Shown piece after piece: positions 1 through 10,025 of a DNA stretch of 64,000 nucleotides (positions are counted from its first letter, which is position 1; every line of letters starts with the position of its first letter). The translations under genes were made by a program, and so were the position numbers. The DNA comes from JAVKFY01 sp040223615 (GTDB lineage Bacteria > Pseudomonadota > Alphaproteobacteria > GCA-2731375): positions 62,001 to 126,000 of the forward strand of contig JAVKFY010000052.1 in NCBI GenBank assembly GCA_040223615.1. The letters run 5' to 3'. The notes beneath the pieces are model-generated. The model was not told where the DNA came from, ran no database searches, and saw only the letters and a list, made by a program, of their open reading frames with translations.

Positions 1-1
1 G

Positions 2-676
2 CCGTCGCCGGAGATGGCCGCCATCGGCCGCGACTTCGACGACTATGACGGGTTCTGCGACCTGCTGCTGGTGATCGACCAATCGCTGCCCGAGGACACC
101 AACGTGGTCGGCACCTACCGGCTGCTACGCCAGGAAGTGGCGGCGCGCTGCGGCGGCTTCTACTCCGAGGGCGAGTTCGACATCTCGCCGCTGGCGCGGC
201 AGTTCCGGCCCGACTGGCGCGGCCTGGAGCTGGGCCGCAGCTGCGTGCACCGCGACTATCGCAACCAGGCGACGATCCAGCTCCTGTGGCGCGGCATTAG
301 CCACTACATCTCGACCCACCGGATCGGCTTCATGTTCGGCTGCGCCAGCCTGCCCGGCACCGATCCGCGAGCGCTGGCGATGCCGCTGTCGTTCCTGTAC
401 CACCGCTGCCTGGCGCCGGAGGGGCTGCGGGTGCGGGCCTTGCCGCACCTGCACAACGCGATGAACCTGCTGCCGGTCGAGGCGCTCGACGACCGCGCGG
501 CGCTGCGCGCGCTGCCACCGCTGATCAAGGGCTACCTCAGGCTCGGCTGCCACATCGGCGACGGCGCGGTGATCGACCGCCAGTTCGGCACCACCGACGT
601 CGCCATCGTGCTGCCGGTCGAGCGCATCCAGTCGCGCTACTTCTCGCACTTCGAGCGCCCCAGCGGCACCGCGTGA
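2..676 (+). CDS. OlsB-like ornithine-acyl-ACP N-acyltransferase, 5'-truncated by window edge
   Basis: The C-terminal ~225 residues of a hemolysin-type GNAT acyltransferase; the reading frame is open to the left edge, so the true start lies outside the window. The text VGTYRLLRQEVA, the FYSEGEFDISPL segment and LELGRSCVHRDYRN are typical of OlsB, the enzyme that transfers a 3-hydroxyacyl chain from ACP to ornithine in the first step of ornithine lipid synthesis at the inner membrane. OlsB proteins are usually about 250-300 residues, so only the N-terminus is missing. The visible Met at 14 is internal. No lyso-ornithine lipid acyltransferase (olsA) is visible; it could lie upstream. Family call is good; exact substrate is inferred. 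Confidence 0.75.
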   Translation, partial: PSPEMAAIGRDFDDYDGFCDLLLVIDQSLPEDTNVVGTYRLLRQEVAARCGGFYSEGEFDISPLARQFRPDWRGLELGRSCVHRDYRNQATIQLLWRGISHYISTHRIGFMFGCASLPGTDPRALAMPLSFLYHRCLAPEGLRVRALPHLHNAMNLLPVEALDDRAALRALPPLIKGYLRLGCHIGDGAVIDRQFGTTDVAIVLPVERIQSRYFSHFERPSGTA

Positions 677-680
677 GCCC

Positions 681-1532
681 CTACAGCGTCTCCGTGCGCG
701 CGTCGTGGTTTTTCCAGGCCGCGACGGCGCGGGCGCGGTCGTTCACCGCGTAGCAATAAGCGCAGCCGTGCGGGCAGGTGTCGTAGGCGCCGATATCGCG
801 GCTCTCGGCGCACAGGCAGCCTGGCCGGTTGCCCTTTTGCCTGGCGGCGATGTCGCGCCGGGCGACGCCGGAGAGCCGGGTGGCATCGATGCAGGCCGCC
901 GGCGGCGCGTCCAGGCCCGGCTGGGTGCAGGCGGTGAGCCCGATCCGGTGCCGGCCGGCGATCTCGGCGAGCTCGTCCGCCAGCTTCTGCTTCTGATCCG
1001 GATCCGGCTCGATCCAGTCAAACGGCGCCGCTTCGGCAGCGCGGCCGAGATTGCGGCGGGTTTTTCGATAGGGCTCCACGAAACTGATGCAGACTTCGTC
1101 GGTGGCGCCTTCGAGCGCCCGCGCCAGCATGGCGACCTGGCGCCGGTGCCAGTCCGGCGGGGTCAGCGAGGTGATGACGATGGGATCGTAGCGCCACACC
1201 ACCGCGCGCGGCCCGAAGCGGTCGGCCAGCGCCCGCATGCGGGCCACCGAAGCCTCCCAGTCCGGCACCCGCTCGTCCAGCACCCGGGGATAGCCGATCG
1301 CCGTGTATTGCACCACGAACGGCGCCGGCAGCTCCGGCAGCAGCGGCGCCATCGGCGCGATATTGCGGGTCCAGAACACGAATCCGTCGACCGCGCCCGG
1401 CCGCAGGTCGATTCTGCCGGGCGGACCGCCGTATGGATTGCGCACCTCGGCGAAGCCCGCGACCAGCCGTCCGGCGAACCAGTCGCCGTAAAATGCCGGA
1501 ATATCGGTGCGATAGCTGGCGGAGACGATCAT
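681..1532 (-). CDS. DUF1848 family protein with C-terminal cysteine cluster
   Basis: 283 residues, convergent with the OlsB-like gene (4-nt gap). It begins MIVSASYRTDIPAFYGDW and contains FVFWTRN, matching the uncharacterised DUF1848 family. The C-terminal 45 residues hold five cysteines: Cys239, Cys241, then Cys253-x3-Cys257-x2-Cys260 (CPHGCAYC). The last triplet has the CX3CX2C spacing of radical-SAM iron-sulfur sites but sits at the wrong end of the protein. An iron-sulfur or zinc site is likely; the reaction is unknown. It is transcribed away from dnaK, so the 190-nt region before dnaK serves both genes. Confidence 0.8.
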   Translation of the reverse strand: MIVSASYRTDIPAFYGDWFAGRLVAGFAEVRNPYGGPPGRIDLRPGAVDGFVFWTRNIAPMAPLLPELPAPFVVQYTAIGYPRVLDERVPDWEASVARMRALADRFGPRAVVWRYDPIVITSLTPPDWHRRQVAMLARALEGATDEVCISFVEPYRKTRRNLGRAAEAAPFDWIEPDPDQKQKLADELAEIAGRHRIGLTACTQPGLDAPPAACIDATRLSGVARRDIAARQKGNRPGCLCAESRDIGAYDTCPHGCAYCYAVNDRARAVAAWKNHDARTETL

Positions 1533-1587
1533 TTCGGTCCCAAGTTCACTGTTTTGTCGCTCATGAACGCCGGAAAGCCGCAGTTTC

Positions 1588-1619
1588 CTTGCGGTTCGGA
1601 TATGCTGGTCCTATATACC
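1588..1619 (+). promoter_or_regulatory. Candidate RpoH (sigma-32) promoter of dnaK
   Basis: CTTG at 1588-1591 and CCTATAT at 1610-1616 are 18 nt apart, matching the alphaproteobacterial heat-shock consensus CTTG-N17/18-CYTATNT. The dnaK start lies about 100 nt downstream, preceded by AAGAGG. No CIRCE inverted repeat was seen, so control by RpoH rather than HrcA is the likely mode. Confidence 0.6.
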
Positions 1620-1722
1620 GGACCGAGAGGGCTGCTGCCCGAATTGTGCGATAAACGTCAACCAAGGGGATCCGTCGCGGTGCCCCGTGGCCGCCTGGAT
1701 CTGCCACTGAAGAGGTCATGAC

Positions 1723-3663
<1,941 letters not shown>

Positions 3664-3753
3664 TCCGGGTCGGCGGTTTGACAAGCGCGACAATGGCGGC
3701 GGTCCGGCTTACCGGCCGCCGTCCGTCGTTTCCGCAAGCTGAGTTCTAGGGTC

Positions 3754-4893
3754 GTGGCCAAGATCGATTATTACGAACTGCTAGGGGTGGAGCGCGGCGT
3801 CGACGCCGGGACGCTGAAAAGCGCCTATCGCAAGCTCGCCATGCAGTACCACCCCGACCGCAACCCGGGCGACCGGGAAGCCGAGACCAAGTTCAAGGAG
3901 GTCAGCGAGGCTTACGAGGTCCTCTCCGACGATGAGAAGCGGCGGCTGTACGACCAGTTCGGCCATGCCGCCTTCGACGGTGCGGCGGGCGGGCCGGGCG
4001 GCGGCGGCTTCGGCTTCTCCAACTCCACCTTCGCCGACGTCTTCGAGGACCTGTTCGGCGAGTTCATGGGCGGCAACGGCCGCGGCGGGCGCGGCGGCGG
4101 CGGCCGCGGCGCCGACCTGCGCTACGACCTGCAGATCGACCTGGAAGACGCCTTCCACGGCCGCGAGACCGAGATCGACGTGCCCTCCTCGCAGGCCTGC
4201 CAGTCATGCGACGGCACCGGCGCCGAGGCCGGCTCCAAGCCGCAGACCTGCACCACCTGCCAGGGCTACGGCAAGGTGCGCACGCAGCAGGGCTTCTTCA
4301 CCATCGAACGCACCTGCCCGCGCTGCCACGGCGCTGGCCAGATGATCGAGAATCCGTGCCGCGCCTGCAACGGCGGCGGCCGAGTGCAGCAGCAGAAGAC
4401 CTTGCAGGTCAACATCCCGCCCGGCGTCGAGGACGGGACCCGTATCCGCCTGTCCGGCGAGGGCGAGGCCGGATTGCGCGGCGGCCCGCCGGGCGACCTC
4501 TACATCTTCATCTCCATCGCCCAGCACCAGCTGTTCCGCCGCGAGGGCACCAACGTCTACTGCCGGGTCCCGATCTCGATGGTGACGGCGGCGCTCGGCG
4601 GCGACATCGAGGTACCCACCGTCGGCGGCGGCCGGGTCGCGATCCAGGTCCCCGCCGGCACCCAGACCGGCAAGCAGTTCCGCCTGCGCGGCAAGGGCAT
4701 GCCGGCGTTGCAGCGCGCCGGGGTCGGCGACATGTACATCCAGACCATGGTCGAGACCCCGTCGAACCTGAACAAGCGCCAGAAAGAGCTGCTGCGCGAG
4801 TTCGAATCGGCCGGCGGCGGCCGCGAGACCAGCCCGGAAAGCGCCGGCTTCTTCGGCAAGGTCAAGGAATTCTGGGACGACCTGACAGACTGA
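3754..4893 (+). CDS. dnaJ: Co-chaperone DnaJ (Hsp40, type I)
   Basis: 379 residues with a GTG start (MAKIDYYELLGV). The J domain occupies about residues 1-70 with the HPD motif in YHPDRNPGD, followed by a Gly/Phe-rich stretch. The zinc domain starts at Cys149 and has the four CxxCxGxG repeats (CQSCDGTG, CTTCQGYG, CPRCHGAG, CRACNGGG). The C-terminal substrate-binding domains follow. It stimulates DnaK ATPase and delivers unfolded clients. Start choice: GTG 3754 gives the canonical N-terminus and there is no in-frame upstream ATG. Confidence 0.97.
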   Translation: MAKIDYYELLGVERGVDAGTLKSAYRKLAMQYHPDRNPGDREAETKFKEVSEAYEVLSDDEKRRLYDQFGHAAFDGAAGGPGGGGFGFSNSTFADVFEDLFGEFMGGNGRGGRGGGGRGADLRYDLQIDLEDAFHGRETEIDVPSSQACQSCDGTGAEAGSKPQTCTTCQGYGKVRTQQGFFTIERTCPRCHGAGQMIENPCRACNGGGRVQQQKTLQVNIPPGVEDGTRIRLSGEGEAGLRGGPPGDLYIFISIAQHQLFRREGTNVYCRVPISMVTAALGGDIEVPTVGGGRVAIQVPAGTQTGKQFRLRGKGMPALQRAGVGDMYIQTMVETPSNLNKRQKELLREFESAGGGRETSPESAGFFGKVKEFWDDLTD

Positions 4894-5095
4894 CGACGTC
4901 ATCCCCGACCGTCGCCTGGCCCGTTCGGGCCTTGCGCACCAAAATCGACACAGCTTAAAGAAGCGCGGTTTCTTGCGCCGTTTCGTCCTGCTGCCGAGAC
5001 TTGGTTGACGAAGTGGCCGAATATGTGAGGCACGTCACATGCGCGTCCGCGGTCGTTAACCACGATGGGCCATCGGTCAACAAGGGGATGTCGAC

Positions 5096-5272
5096 ATGAC
5101 GGACAAGAAAGCCAAGCCCGAGCAGGTCAAGGACGACGAGCTCGACGAGGCCGTGGGCGGCGCCGCCGGCGCGCCGGATGCGAGCAACGAGCTGGCGCGG
5201 CGCGGCTTCAACCCGCAGCCCGAGCCGCCGGCCATAACCAACATCCTGCGCGGCGGGCGGCGCGGCCGCTGA
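5096..5272 (+). CDS. 58-residue peptide with double-glycine leader-like N-terminus
   Basis: An ATG at 5096, with AAGGGGA 8-14 nt upstream, opens a 58-residue frame. The first 22 residues are charged and end in DDELDEAVGG, which resembles the acidic, amphipathic leader ending in a GG cleavage site of Nif11/NHLP-type peptide precursors. The following ~36-residue core is rich in Pro and Arg (FNPQPEPP, then LRGGRRGR at the C-terminus) and has no Cys, Ser/Thr clusters or membrane segment. A TTGACG hexamer lies ~90 nt upstream, without a convincing -10. No peptidase-ABC exporter or peptide-modifying enzyme is adjacent. I do not recognise the peptide; secreted peptide is inference from the leader shape. 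Confidence 0.5.
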   Translation: MTDKKAKPEQVKDDELDEAVGGAAGAPDASNELARRGFNPQPEPPAITNILRGGRRGR

Positions 5273-5299
5273 TCCGGGCGATATTCCTGGCTGGTCGGC

Positions 5300-6217
5300 C
5301 TATTCGCCGGCCAGCCAGCCCTTGATCAACTGGTGCGCGATGGCGAAGGGCGGCGGCACGCGCAGGCCCTCGCGACCCTGACAGTTGGCGAGCATCGCGG
5401 TGGCCTCGTCGCGCGTGAACCAGCGCGCGTCCTCCAGCTCGTCCTGGTCCAGCGCGATCTCGGTGTTCCTCGCCTCGCAGATACAGCCGATCATCAACGA
5501 CGACGGGAACGGCCACGGCTGCGATGAGTGGTAGCGCACTTCGCCGACGACGATGCCGGCCTCCTCGAACACCTCGCGGCGCACCGCGTCCTCGATCGCC
5601 TCGCCGGGTTCCATGAAGCCGGCCAGCGCCGAGTAGTTGCCCTTCGGGAAGCGCGCCTGGCGCCCGAGCAGGCAGCGGTCGTCGCCATCGACCGCCAGCA
5701 TGATGGTCACCGGATCGGTGCGCGGGAAATGCTCCGCGCCGCAATCTTCCGAACTGCACTTGCGGGCATAGCCGCCCTCGCGCATCCGCGTCGGCGCCCC
5801 GCACACCGCGCAGAAACCGTGCCTGGCGTGCCAGTCGATCAGCGAGCGCGCCGTCGCCAGCACGTTGCAGTCCTCCGGCCCGCAGCCCGAGGCCGCCGAG
5901 CGCACGTCGATATACTTCGCCCGCTCGGTCATCGGCGCCGTCTCCGGCCCGCCGACGTCGATCGCGTAGTGGTGCACGTCGTTCGCGTGACCGAGATAGA
6001 CCAGCGTGTTGTTGGCCTCGACCGCGTCCAGCACCTCCGCGATGGTGAGCCACGCCACCGTCAGCCCGCCGTCGACCCGCAAAAGCCCCTTCAGCTCCGA
6101 CATCGCCAGAAAACGGGTGTCGGGGCGCAGCATATTCTGGTGCAGCCACTTCGAATCGCGCCGCTGGTCCCCGGCGCGGTCAAGCCAGGCGCCGGCATAG
6201 GTGTTCAGGTGAGGCAT
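5300..6217 (-). CDS. nudC: NADH pyrophosphatase / NAD-capped RNA decapping Nudix hydrolase
   Basis: 305 residues. An N-terminal domain is followed by a zinc ribbon (CAVCG ... CSSEDCG), then the Nudix box GFMEPGEAIEDAVRREVFEE with the REVFEE catalytic core, and the NudC-specific SQPWPFPSSLM motif just after it. It hydrolyses NAD(H) to NMN and AMP and can remove NAD caps from RNA. The small RNA gene ffs and dnaX lie behind its start in the opposite direction. The SQPWPFP signature makes the NudC assignment firm. Confidence 0.93.
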   Translation of the reverse strand: MPHLNTYAGAWLDRAGDQRRDSKWLHQNMLRPDTRFLAMSELKGLLRVDGGLTVAWLTIAEVLDAVEANNTLVYLGHANDVHHYAIDVGGPETAPMTERAKYIDVRSAASGCGPEDCNVLATARSLIDWHARHGFCAVCGAPTRMREGGYARKCSSEDCGAEHFPRTDPVTIMLAVDGDDRCLLGRQARFPKGNYSALAGFMEPGEAIEDAVRREVFEEAGIVVGEVRYHSSQPWPFPSSLMIGCICEARNTEIALDQDELEDARWFTRDEATAMLANCQGREGLRVPPPFAIAHQLIKGWLAGE

Positions 6218-6294
6218 CGGTTCCGGGTCGGGTGCGGTTGGTCAGGAAGCCCAAAGGTCGCATGCGGCGGCAGGGGAGGCAATCGGTTGGCCGC

Positions 6295-6324
6295 TTGCCC
6301 CGGCGCGTTGAATCGCCATATACA
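6295..6324 (+). promoter_or_regulatory. Candidate housekeeping promoter of the SRP RNA gene
   Basis: TTGCCC (6295-6300) and TATACA (6319-6324) are 18 nt apart and place transcription start about 6331, exactly where the SRP RNA helix begins. Confidence 0.55.
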
Positions 6325-6330
6325 GCCACT

Positions 6331-6425
6331 GGGAGATTGGTGGTGGACGTACTCCTCGCCAACCCGGTCAGGTCCGGAAGGAAGCAGCCGTAACGAGACC
6401 GGTGCGGGTCGCTTCCCAATCTCCC
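6331..6425 (+). ncRNA. ffs: Signal recognition particle RNA (4.5S, bacterial small type)
   Basis: About 95 nt. The ends pair over 11 bases (GGGAGATTGG... with ...CCAATCTCCC), and the apical domain at 6366-6389 contains GGTCAGGTCCGGAAGGAAGC, the universally conserved SRP domain IV sequence with the GGAA tetraloop and the asymmetric A-C loop that binds Ffh. It targets nascent membrane proteins with Ffh and FtsY. The ffs-dnaX-ybaB-recR order is common in alphaproteobacteria. Confidence 0.96.
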
Positions 6426-6469
6426 ACCCACCCTTCCCTTAAGCCGCCTCGGTTGCGACAATCGCCGCC

Positions 6470-8290
6470 ATGAGCCTCCTGCCGCCCGAGCCCGAGACCG
6501 CCGGCCAAGACGCCGCCTACCGGGTGCTGGCGCGCAAATACCGGCCGGCCGACTTCGATGGGCTGATCGGGCAGGAGGCGATGGTCCGCACGCTGGCCAA
6601 CGCGATCCGCGAGAACCGCATCGCGCATGCCTTCCTGCTCACCGGCGTGCGCGGCGTCGGCAAGACCACCACCGCGCGGATCATCGCCAAGGCGCTGAAC
6701 TGCACCGGTCCGGACGGCGCCGGCGGCCCGACGGTCAACCCCTGCGGCCAGTGCGAGGCCTGCGTCGCCATCGCCGAGAGCCGGCATGTCGACGTCCTGG
6801 AGATGGACGCCGCCAGCCGCACCGGCGTCAACGACATCCGCGAGCTGCTCGACGGGGTCAGGTACGCGCCGGCCTCCGCGCGGTTCAAGATCTACATCAT
6901 CGACGAGGTCCACATGCTGTCGACGGCGGCGTTCAATGCGCTGCTGAAGACGCTGGAGGAGCCGCCGCCGCATGTGAAGTTCGTCTTCGCGACCACCGAG
7001 GTGCGCCGCCTGCCGGTGACGGTGCTGAGCCGTTGCCAGCGCTTCGACCTGCGCCGCGTCGACATCGAGACCCTGGTCGCCCATCTCGGCCGCATCTGCG
7101 AGGCCGAGGGCGTGAGCCCGCAGTCCGATGCCCTGGCGCTGATCGCGCAGGCCGCGGAGGGCTCGGTGCGCGACGGCCTCTCGTTGCTCGACCAGGCCAT
7201 CGTGCATGGCGACGGCAAGGTCGCCAGCGCCGAGGTCCGCGCCATGCTCGGCCTGGCCGACCGCACGCTCAGCTTCGACCTGCTGGAGGCGGTGCTGGGC
7301 GGCGAGCCGGGCCAGGCGCTGGGCCTGCTGCGCGAGCTCTACGCCGCCGGTGCCGACCCGGCGGTGGCCATCGGCGACCTGCTCGACATAACCCACTGGC
7401 TGACCCGGCTGAAGGTGCTGCCCGACCTCGCCAACGACGGCACCATCGCCGAGCTGGAACGCACCCGCGGCACCGAGCTGGCCGGCAAGCTGCCGATGCC
7501 GGTGCTGGCGCGGTCGTGGCAGATGCTGCTGAAGGGCCTGGACGAGGTGCGCCGCGCCCCGGCCGCGCTGGCCGCCGCGGAAATGGTGCTGGTGCGGCTG
7601 GCCTACGCCGCCAACCTGCCGCCGCCGGCCGACATCCTGAAACAGCTCGGCGACGGCACCGCGACACCTGCCGCACCCGCGTCCGCCGCGCGCCAACCGG
7701 CCCCGGCCCCGGCGCCACGCGCCGGTGCGCCGGCACCGCCCCGGCGCACCGAAACACCACCGCCGCCGGTGGCGGAGGAACCGCCGCCGCCCGAGCCCGA
7801 CGACTATGGCGACGGGCCCGAGCCGGAAGCGGCGCCCGAGGCGGCGCCGGGCCCGGTGCCGATGCCGCGCGACCTGCGCGGCGTCGTTGCGCTGGCCGAC
7901 CTGCGCCGCGAGGGCCTGCTCGCCTCGGCAATCAAGCACGACATCCAGATCGTGCGCTACGAGCCCGGCCGCATCACGTTCCGGCCGACGGACACCGCCG
8001 CGCCGGACCTGGCCAACCGCCTCGGACGGTTCCTGCAGGAGCAGACCGGCCAGCCGTGGGCCGTGGTCGTCGACATGACCGCCGAGGCCGAGCCGACGCT
8101 GGCCGAGATCGACGCGGCCGCGAAGCTCGCCGAGCAGGCCGAGCTGGAAGCGCACCCGCTGGTCAGGGCGGCGCTGGAGACCTTCCCGGAGGCCACCTTC
8201 GGCGGCGTACGCGACCTGGCCAGCGACGACGACAGCGAGGATGACGCGGCCGCCGACGCGAGCCGCCAGACAGGAGAGCAAGGCAGATGA
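6470..8290 (+). CDS. dnaX: DNA polymerase III subunits gamma/tau
   Basis: 606 residues. RVLARKYRPADFDGLIGQ opens the AAA+ clamp-loader domain; Walker A is GVRGVGKTTTAR, a Cys4-type zinc module includes CGQCEAC, Walker B is IIDEVHMLS, and sensor 1 follows (TLEEPPPHVKFVFATTE). Domain III follows, then a Pro/Ala-rich linker (about residues 400-470) and a tau-type C-terminal domain. It loads the beta clamp and couples polymerases at the fork. I found no A-AAA-AAG slippery site for a frameshifted gamma form. ybaB overlaps its stop by 4 nt (ATGA). Confidence 0.97.
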   Translation: MSLLPPEPETAGQDAAYRVLARKYRPADFDGLIGQEAMVRTLANAIRENRIAHAFLLTGVRGVGKTTTARIIAKALNCTGPDGAGGPTVNPCGQCEACVAIAESRHVDVLEMDAASRTGVNDIRELLDGVRYAPASARFKIYIIDEVHMLSTAAFNALLKTLEEPPPHVKFVFATTEVRRLPVTVLSRCQRFDLRRVDIETLVAHLGRICEAEGVSPQSDALALIAQAAEGSVRDGLSLLDQAIVHGDGKVASAEVRAMLGLADRTLSFDLLEAVLGGEPGQALGLLRELYAAGADPAVAIGDLLDITHWLTRLKVLPDLANDGTIAELERTRGTELAGKLPMPVLARSWQMLLKGLDEVRRAPAALAAAEMVLVRLAYAANLPPPADILKQLGDGTATPAAPASAARQPAPAPAPRAGAPAPPRRTETPPPPVAEEPPPPEPDDYGDGPEPEAAPEAAPGPVPMPRDLRGVVALADLRREGLLASAIKHDIQIVRYEPGRITFRPTDTAAPDLANRLGRFLQEQTGQPWAVVVDMTAEAEPTLAEIDAAAKLAEQAELEAHPLVRAALETFPEATFGGVRDLASDDDSEDDAAADASRQTGEQGR

Positions 8291-8610
8291 AAAACCTGGG
8301 CCAGATGCTGAAGCAGGCGCAGGAGATGCAGGAAAAGATGGCCGAGATGCAGGCCCGCCTGGAGGAGAAGGAAATCTCCGGCACCGCCGGCGCCGGCATG
8401 GTCTGCGTGGTGCTGAACGGCAAGGGCGCGCTGAAGTCGGTCACCATCGATCCCGACCTGCTGAAGCCGGAGGACGCCGGGATCGTGCAGGACCTGCTGG
8501 TCACCGCGCACGCCGACGCCAAGAGCAAGCTGGAACAGGCGGTGCAGGAACAGATGCAGCAGCTCACCGGCGGCCTGCCGCTCCCGCCTGGCTTCAAGAT
8601 GCCGTTCTGA
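8287..8610 (+). CDS. ybaB: YbaB/EbfC nucleoid-associated protein
   Basis: 107 residues. An N-terminal helix with the KQAQEMQEKMAEMQ heptad pattern is followed by the small beta sheet, with GAGMV and KSVTIDPDLL typical of the family, and a second helix that dimerises. It binds DNA as a dimer and organises the nucleoid; its role with RecR and DnaX is not settled. The ATG overlaps the dnaX stop (ATGA), which implies translational coupling, and recR follows after 10 nt. Confidence 0.94.
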   Translation: MKNLGQMLKQAQEMQEKMAEMQARLEEKEISGTAGAGMVCVVLNGKGALKSVTIDPDLLKPEDAGIVQDLLVTAHADAKSKLEQAVQEQMQQLTGGLPLPPGFKMPF

Positions 8611-8620
8611 CGCGCCGCAC

Positions 8621-9214
8621 ATGACCGGCATCGCCATCGAGCAACTGGTCGGCCTGCTGGCCAAGCTGCCGGGCCTCGGCCCGCGCTCGGCCCGGCGCGC
8701 CACGCTGCAGCTCATCAAGCGCAAGGACGCGCTGCTGCTGCCCCTGATCCAGGCGCTGCAGCAGACCGCCAGCGAGATCCGCCGCTGCTCCGAATGCGGC
8801 AACATCGACACCTCCGACCCGTGCGCGGTCTGCGCCCATCCCAACCGCGAGCGGCACCTGCTGTGCGTGGTCGCCGACATCGCCGACCTGTGGGCGCTGG
8901 AGCGCGCCGGCGCGTTTCGCGGCCTGTACCACGTGCTCGGCGGCACCCTGTCGCCGCTGGACGGCGTCGGCCCGGAGGACCTGGACATCGCCGGCCTGGC
9001 GCGGCGCGCTGCCGACCCTGCCTGCACCGAGGTGATCATCGCGCTCAACGCCACCGTCGACGGCCAGACCACGGCGCACTACCTGACCGAACGGCTGGCC
9101 GACTGCGGCGTGACCATCTCGCGCCTGGCGCATGGCGTGCCGGTCGGCGGCGAGCTCGACTATCTCGACGACGGCACCCTGGCCGCGGCTCTGCAGGCCC
9201 GCACGCCGTTCTGA
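8621..9214 (+). CDS. recR: Recombination mediator RecR
   Basis: 197 residues. A helix-hairpin-helix region (LLAKLPGLGPRSARRATL) precedes a Cys4 zinc finger (CSECGNIDTSDPCAVC), then the Toprim domain beginning LLCVVADIADLWALERAG, with YHVLGGTLSPLDGVGP and a C-terminal VPVGGELDYLDDGTL. It works with RecO (and RecF) to load RecA on SSB-coated single-stranded DNA. It is the last gene of the dnaX operon. Confidence 0.97.
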   Translation: MTGIAIEQLVGLLAKLPGLGPRSARRATLQLIKRKDALLLPLIQALQQTASEIRRCSECGNIDTSDPCAVCAHPNRERHLLCVVADIADLWALERAGAFRGLYHVLGGTLSPLDGVGPEDLDIAGLARRAADPACTEVIIALNATVDGQTTAHYLTERLADCGVTISRLAHGVPVGGELDYLDDGTLAAALQARTPF

Positions 9215-9246
9215 TCTCAAATACACGACGTAAGAGGACAACACGA

Positions 9247-9915
9247 ATGGACGTGATCGAGGCCATCGAGTCGCGCCGGTCGGTGCGCGGCTTCCTGGCC
9301 GACCCGGTGCCGCAGGCAACCGTGTCGGATATCCTGCGGGTGGCGGCGCGGGCGCCCAGCGGCACCAACATGCAGCCCTGGAAGGTCGTCGTGGTCGCCG
9401 GCGCGGAAAAGGCGGCGCTGACCGAGGCGGTGCGCGCGGCGATGGACTCCGGCACGCCGACGCAGCGCGAGTACAAGTACTACCCCGACACCTTCCCGCC
9501 GGAGTACGCCGCCCGCCGGCGCGAGATCGGCTGGGCGCTCTACGGCCTGATCGGCATCGAGAAGGGCGACCGCGAGGGCAGCCGGCGCCAGCAGATGCGC
9601 AACTACGATTTCTACGGCGCGCCGGTCGGCCTGTTCTTCTTCATCGACCGGGTGCTGGAGATCGGCTCCTGGCTCGACTACGGCATGTTCATCGAGAACG
9701 TGATGATCGCCGCCCGCGCTCACGGCCTGCACACCTGTCCGCAGGTCGCCTGGTGCAACCAGCACGCACTGGTGCGCGAGCGGCTCGGCGTGAGCGAGGA
9801 TCAGGCCCTGGTCTGCGGCATGAGCCTCGGCCACGAGGACCCCGGCCACGCCACCGCCAAGCTGCAAACCCCGCGCGTTCCGGTCGACGAGTTCACCCGG
9901 TTCGAGGGGTTCTGA
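9247..9915 (+). CDS. Nitroreductase family FMN oxidoreductase
   Basis: 222 residues, start ATG 9247 behind AGAGGA. The N-terminus MDVIEAIESRRSVRGF and RAPSGTNMQPWKVVVV are the FMN-binding Arg-Ser and Asn-Gln-Pro motifs of the nitroreductase fold; YDFYGAPVGLFFFID and SWLDYGMFIENVMIAARAHG complete the dimer-forming core. Reduces nitroaromatics, quinones or an unknown substrate with NAD(P)H. It follows recR by 32 nt but is functionally unrelated. Substrate cannot be told from sequence. Confidence 0.85.
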   Translation: MDVIEAIESRRSVRGFLADPVPQATVSDILRVAARAPSGTNMQPWKVVVVAGAEKAALTEAVRAAMDSGTPTQREYKYYPDTFPPEYAARRREIGWALYGLIGIEKGDREGSRRQQMRNYDFYGAPVGLFFFIDRVLEIGSWLDYGMFIENVMIAARAHGLHTCPQVAWCNQHALVRERLGVSEDQALVCGMSLGHEDPGHATAKLQTPRVPVDEFTRFEGF

Positions 9916-9925
9916 CCTCTTTCCT

Positions 9926-10020
9926 CGTCATGCCAGCGAAGGCTGGCGTCCAGAGAACAAGGGCGAAAGCCTTGCCAGGCTGACACGTCGCCTGGATTCC
10001 TGCCTGCGCAGGAATGACGG
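9926..10020. repeat. Palindromic intergenic repeat (CGTCATxCCxGCG family)
   Basis: The 28-nt ends are inverted copies of each other: CGTCATGCCAGCGAAGGC at 9926 and the complement of CGTCATTCCTGCGCAGGC ending at 10020, each reaching TCCAG. It fills the space between two convergent genes, where it could also act as a terminator. This repeat type is widespread in proteobacterial intergenic DNA. Confidence 0.75.
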
Positions 10021-10025
10021 TAGTC

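Noticed and set aside
5065..5325. An 86-codon frame over the small peptide gene
   Set aside because: It is in another frame, has no ribosome site, is dominated by Arg/Gly shadow text and runs on into the end of nudC; the 58-codon frame has a proper ribosome site and ordered composition.
6470..8290. Programmed frameshift in dnaX producing a short gamma subunit
   Set aside because: No A-AAA-AAG type slippery heptamer with downstream stem was found in the region after the AAA+ domain.
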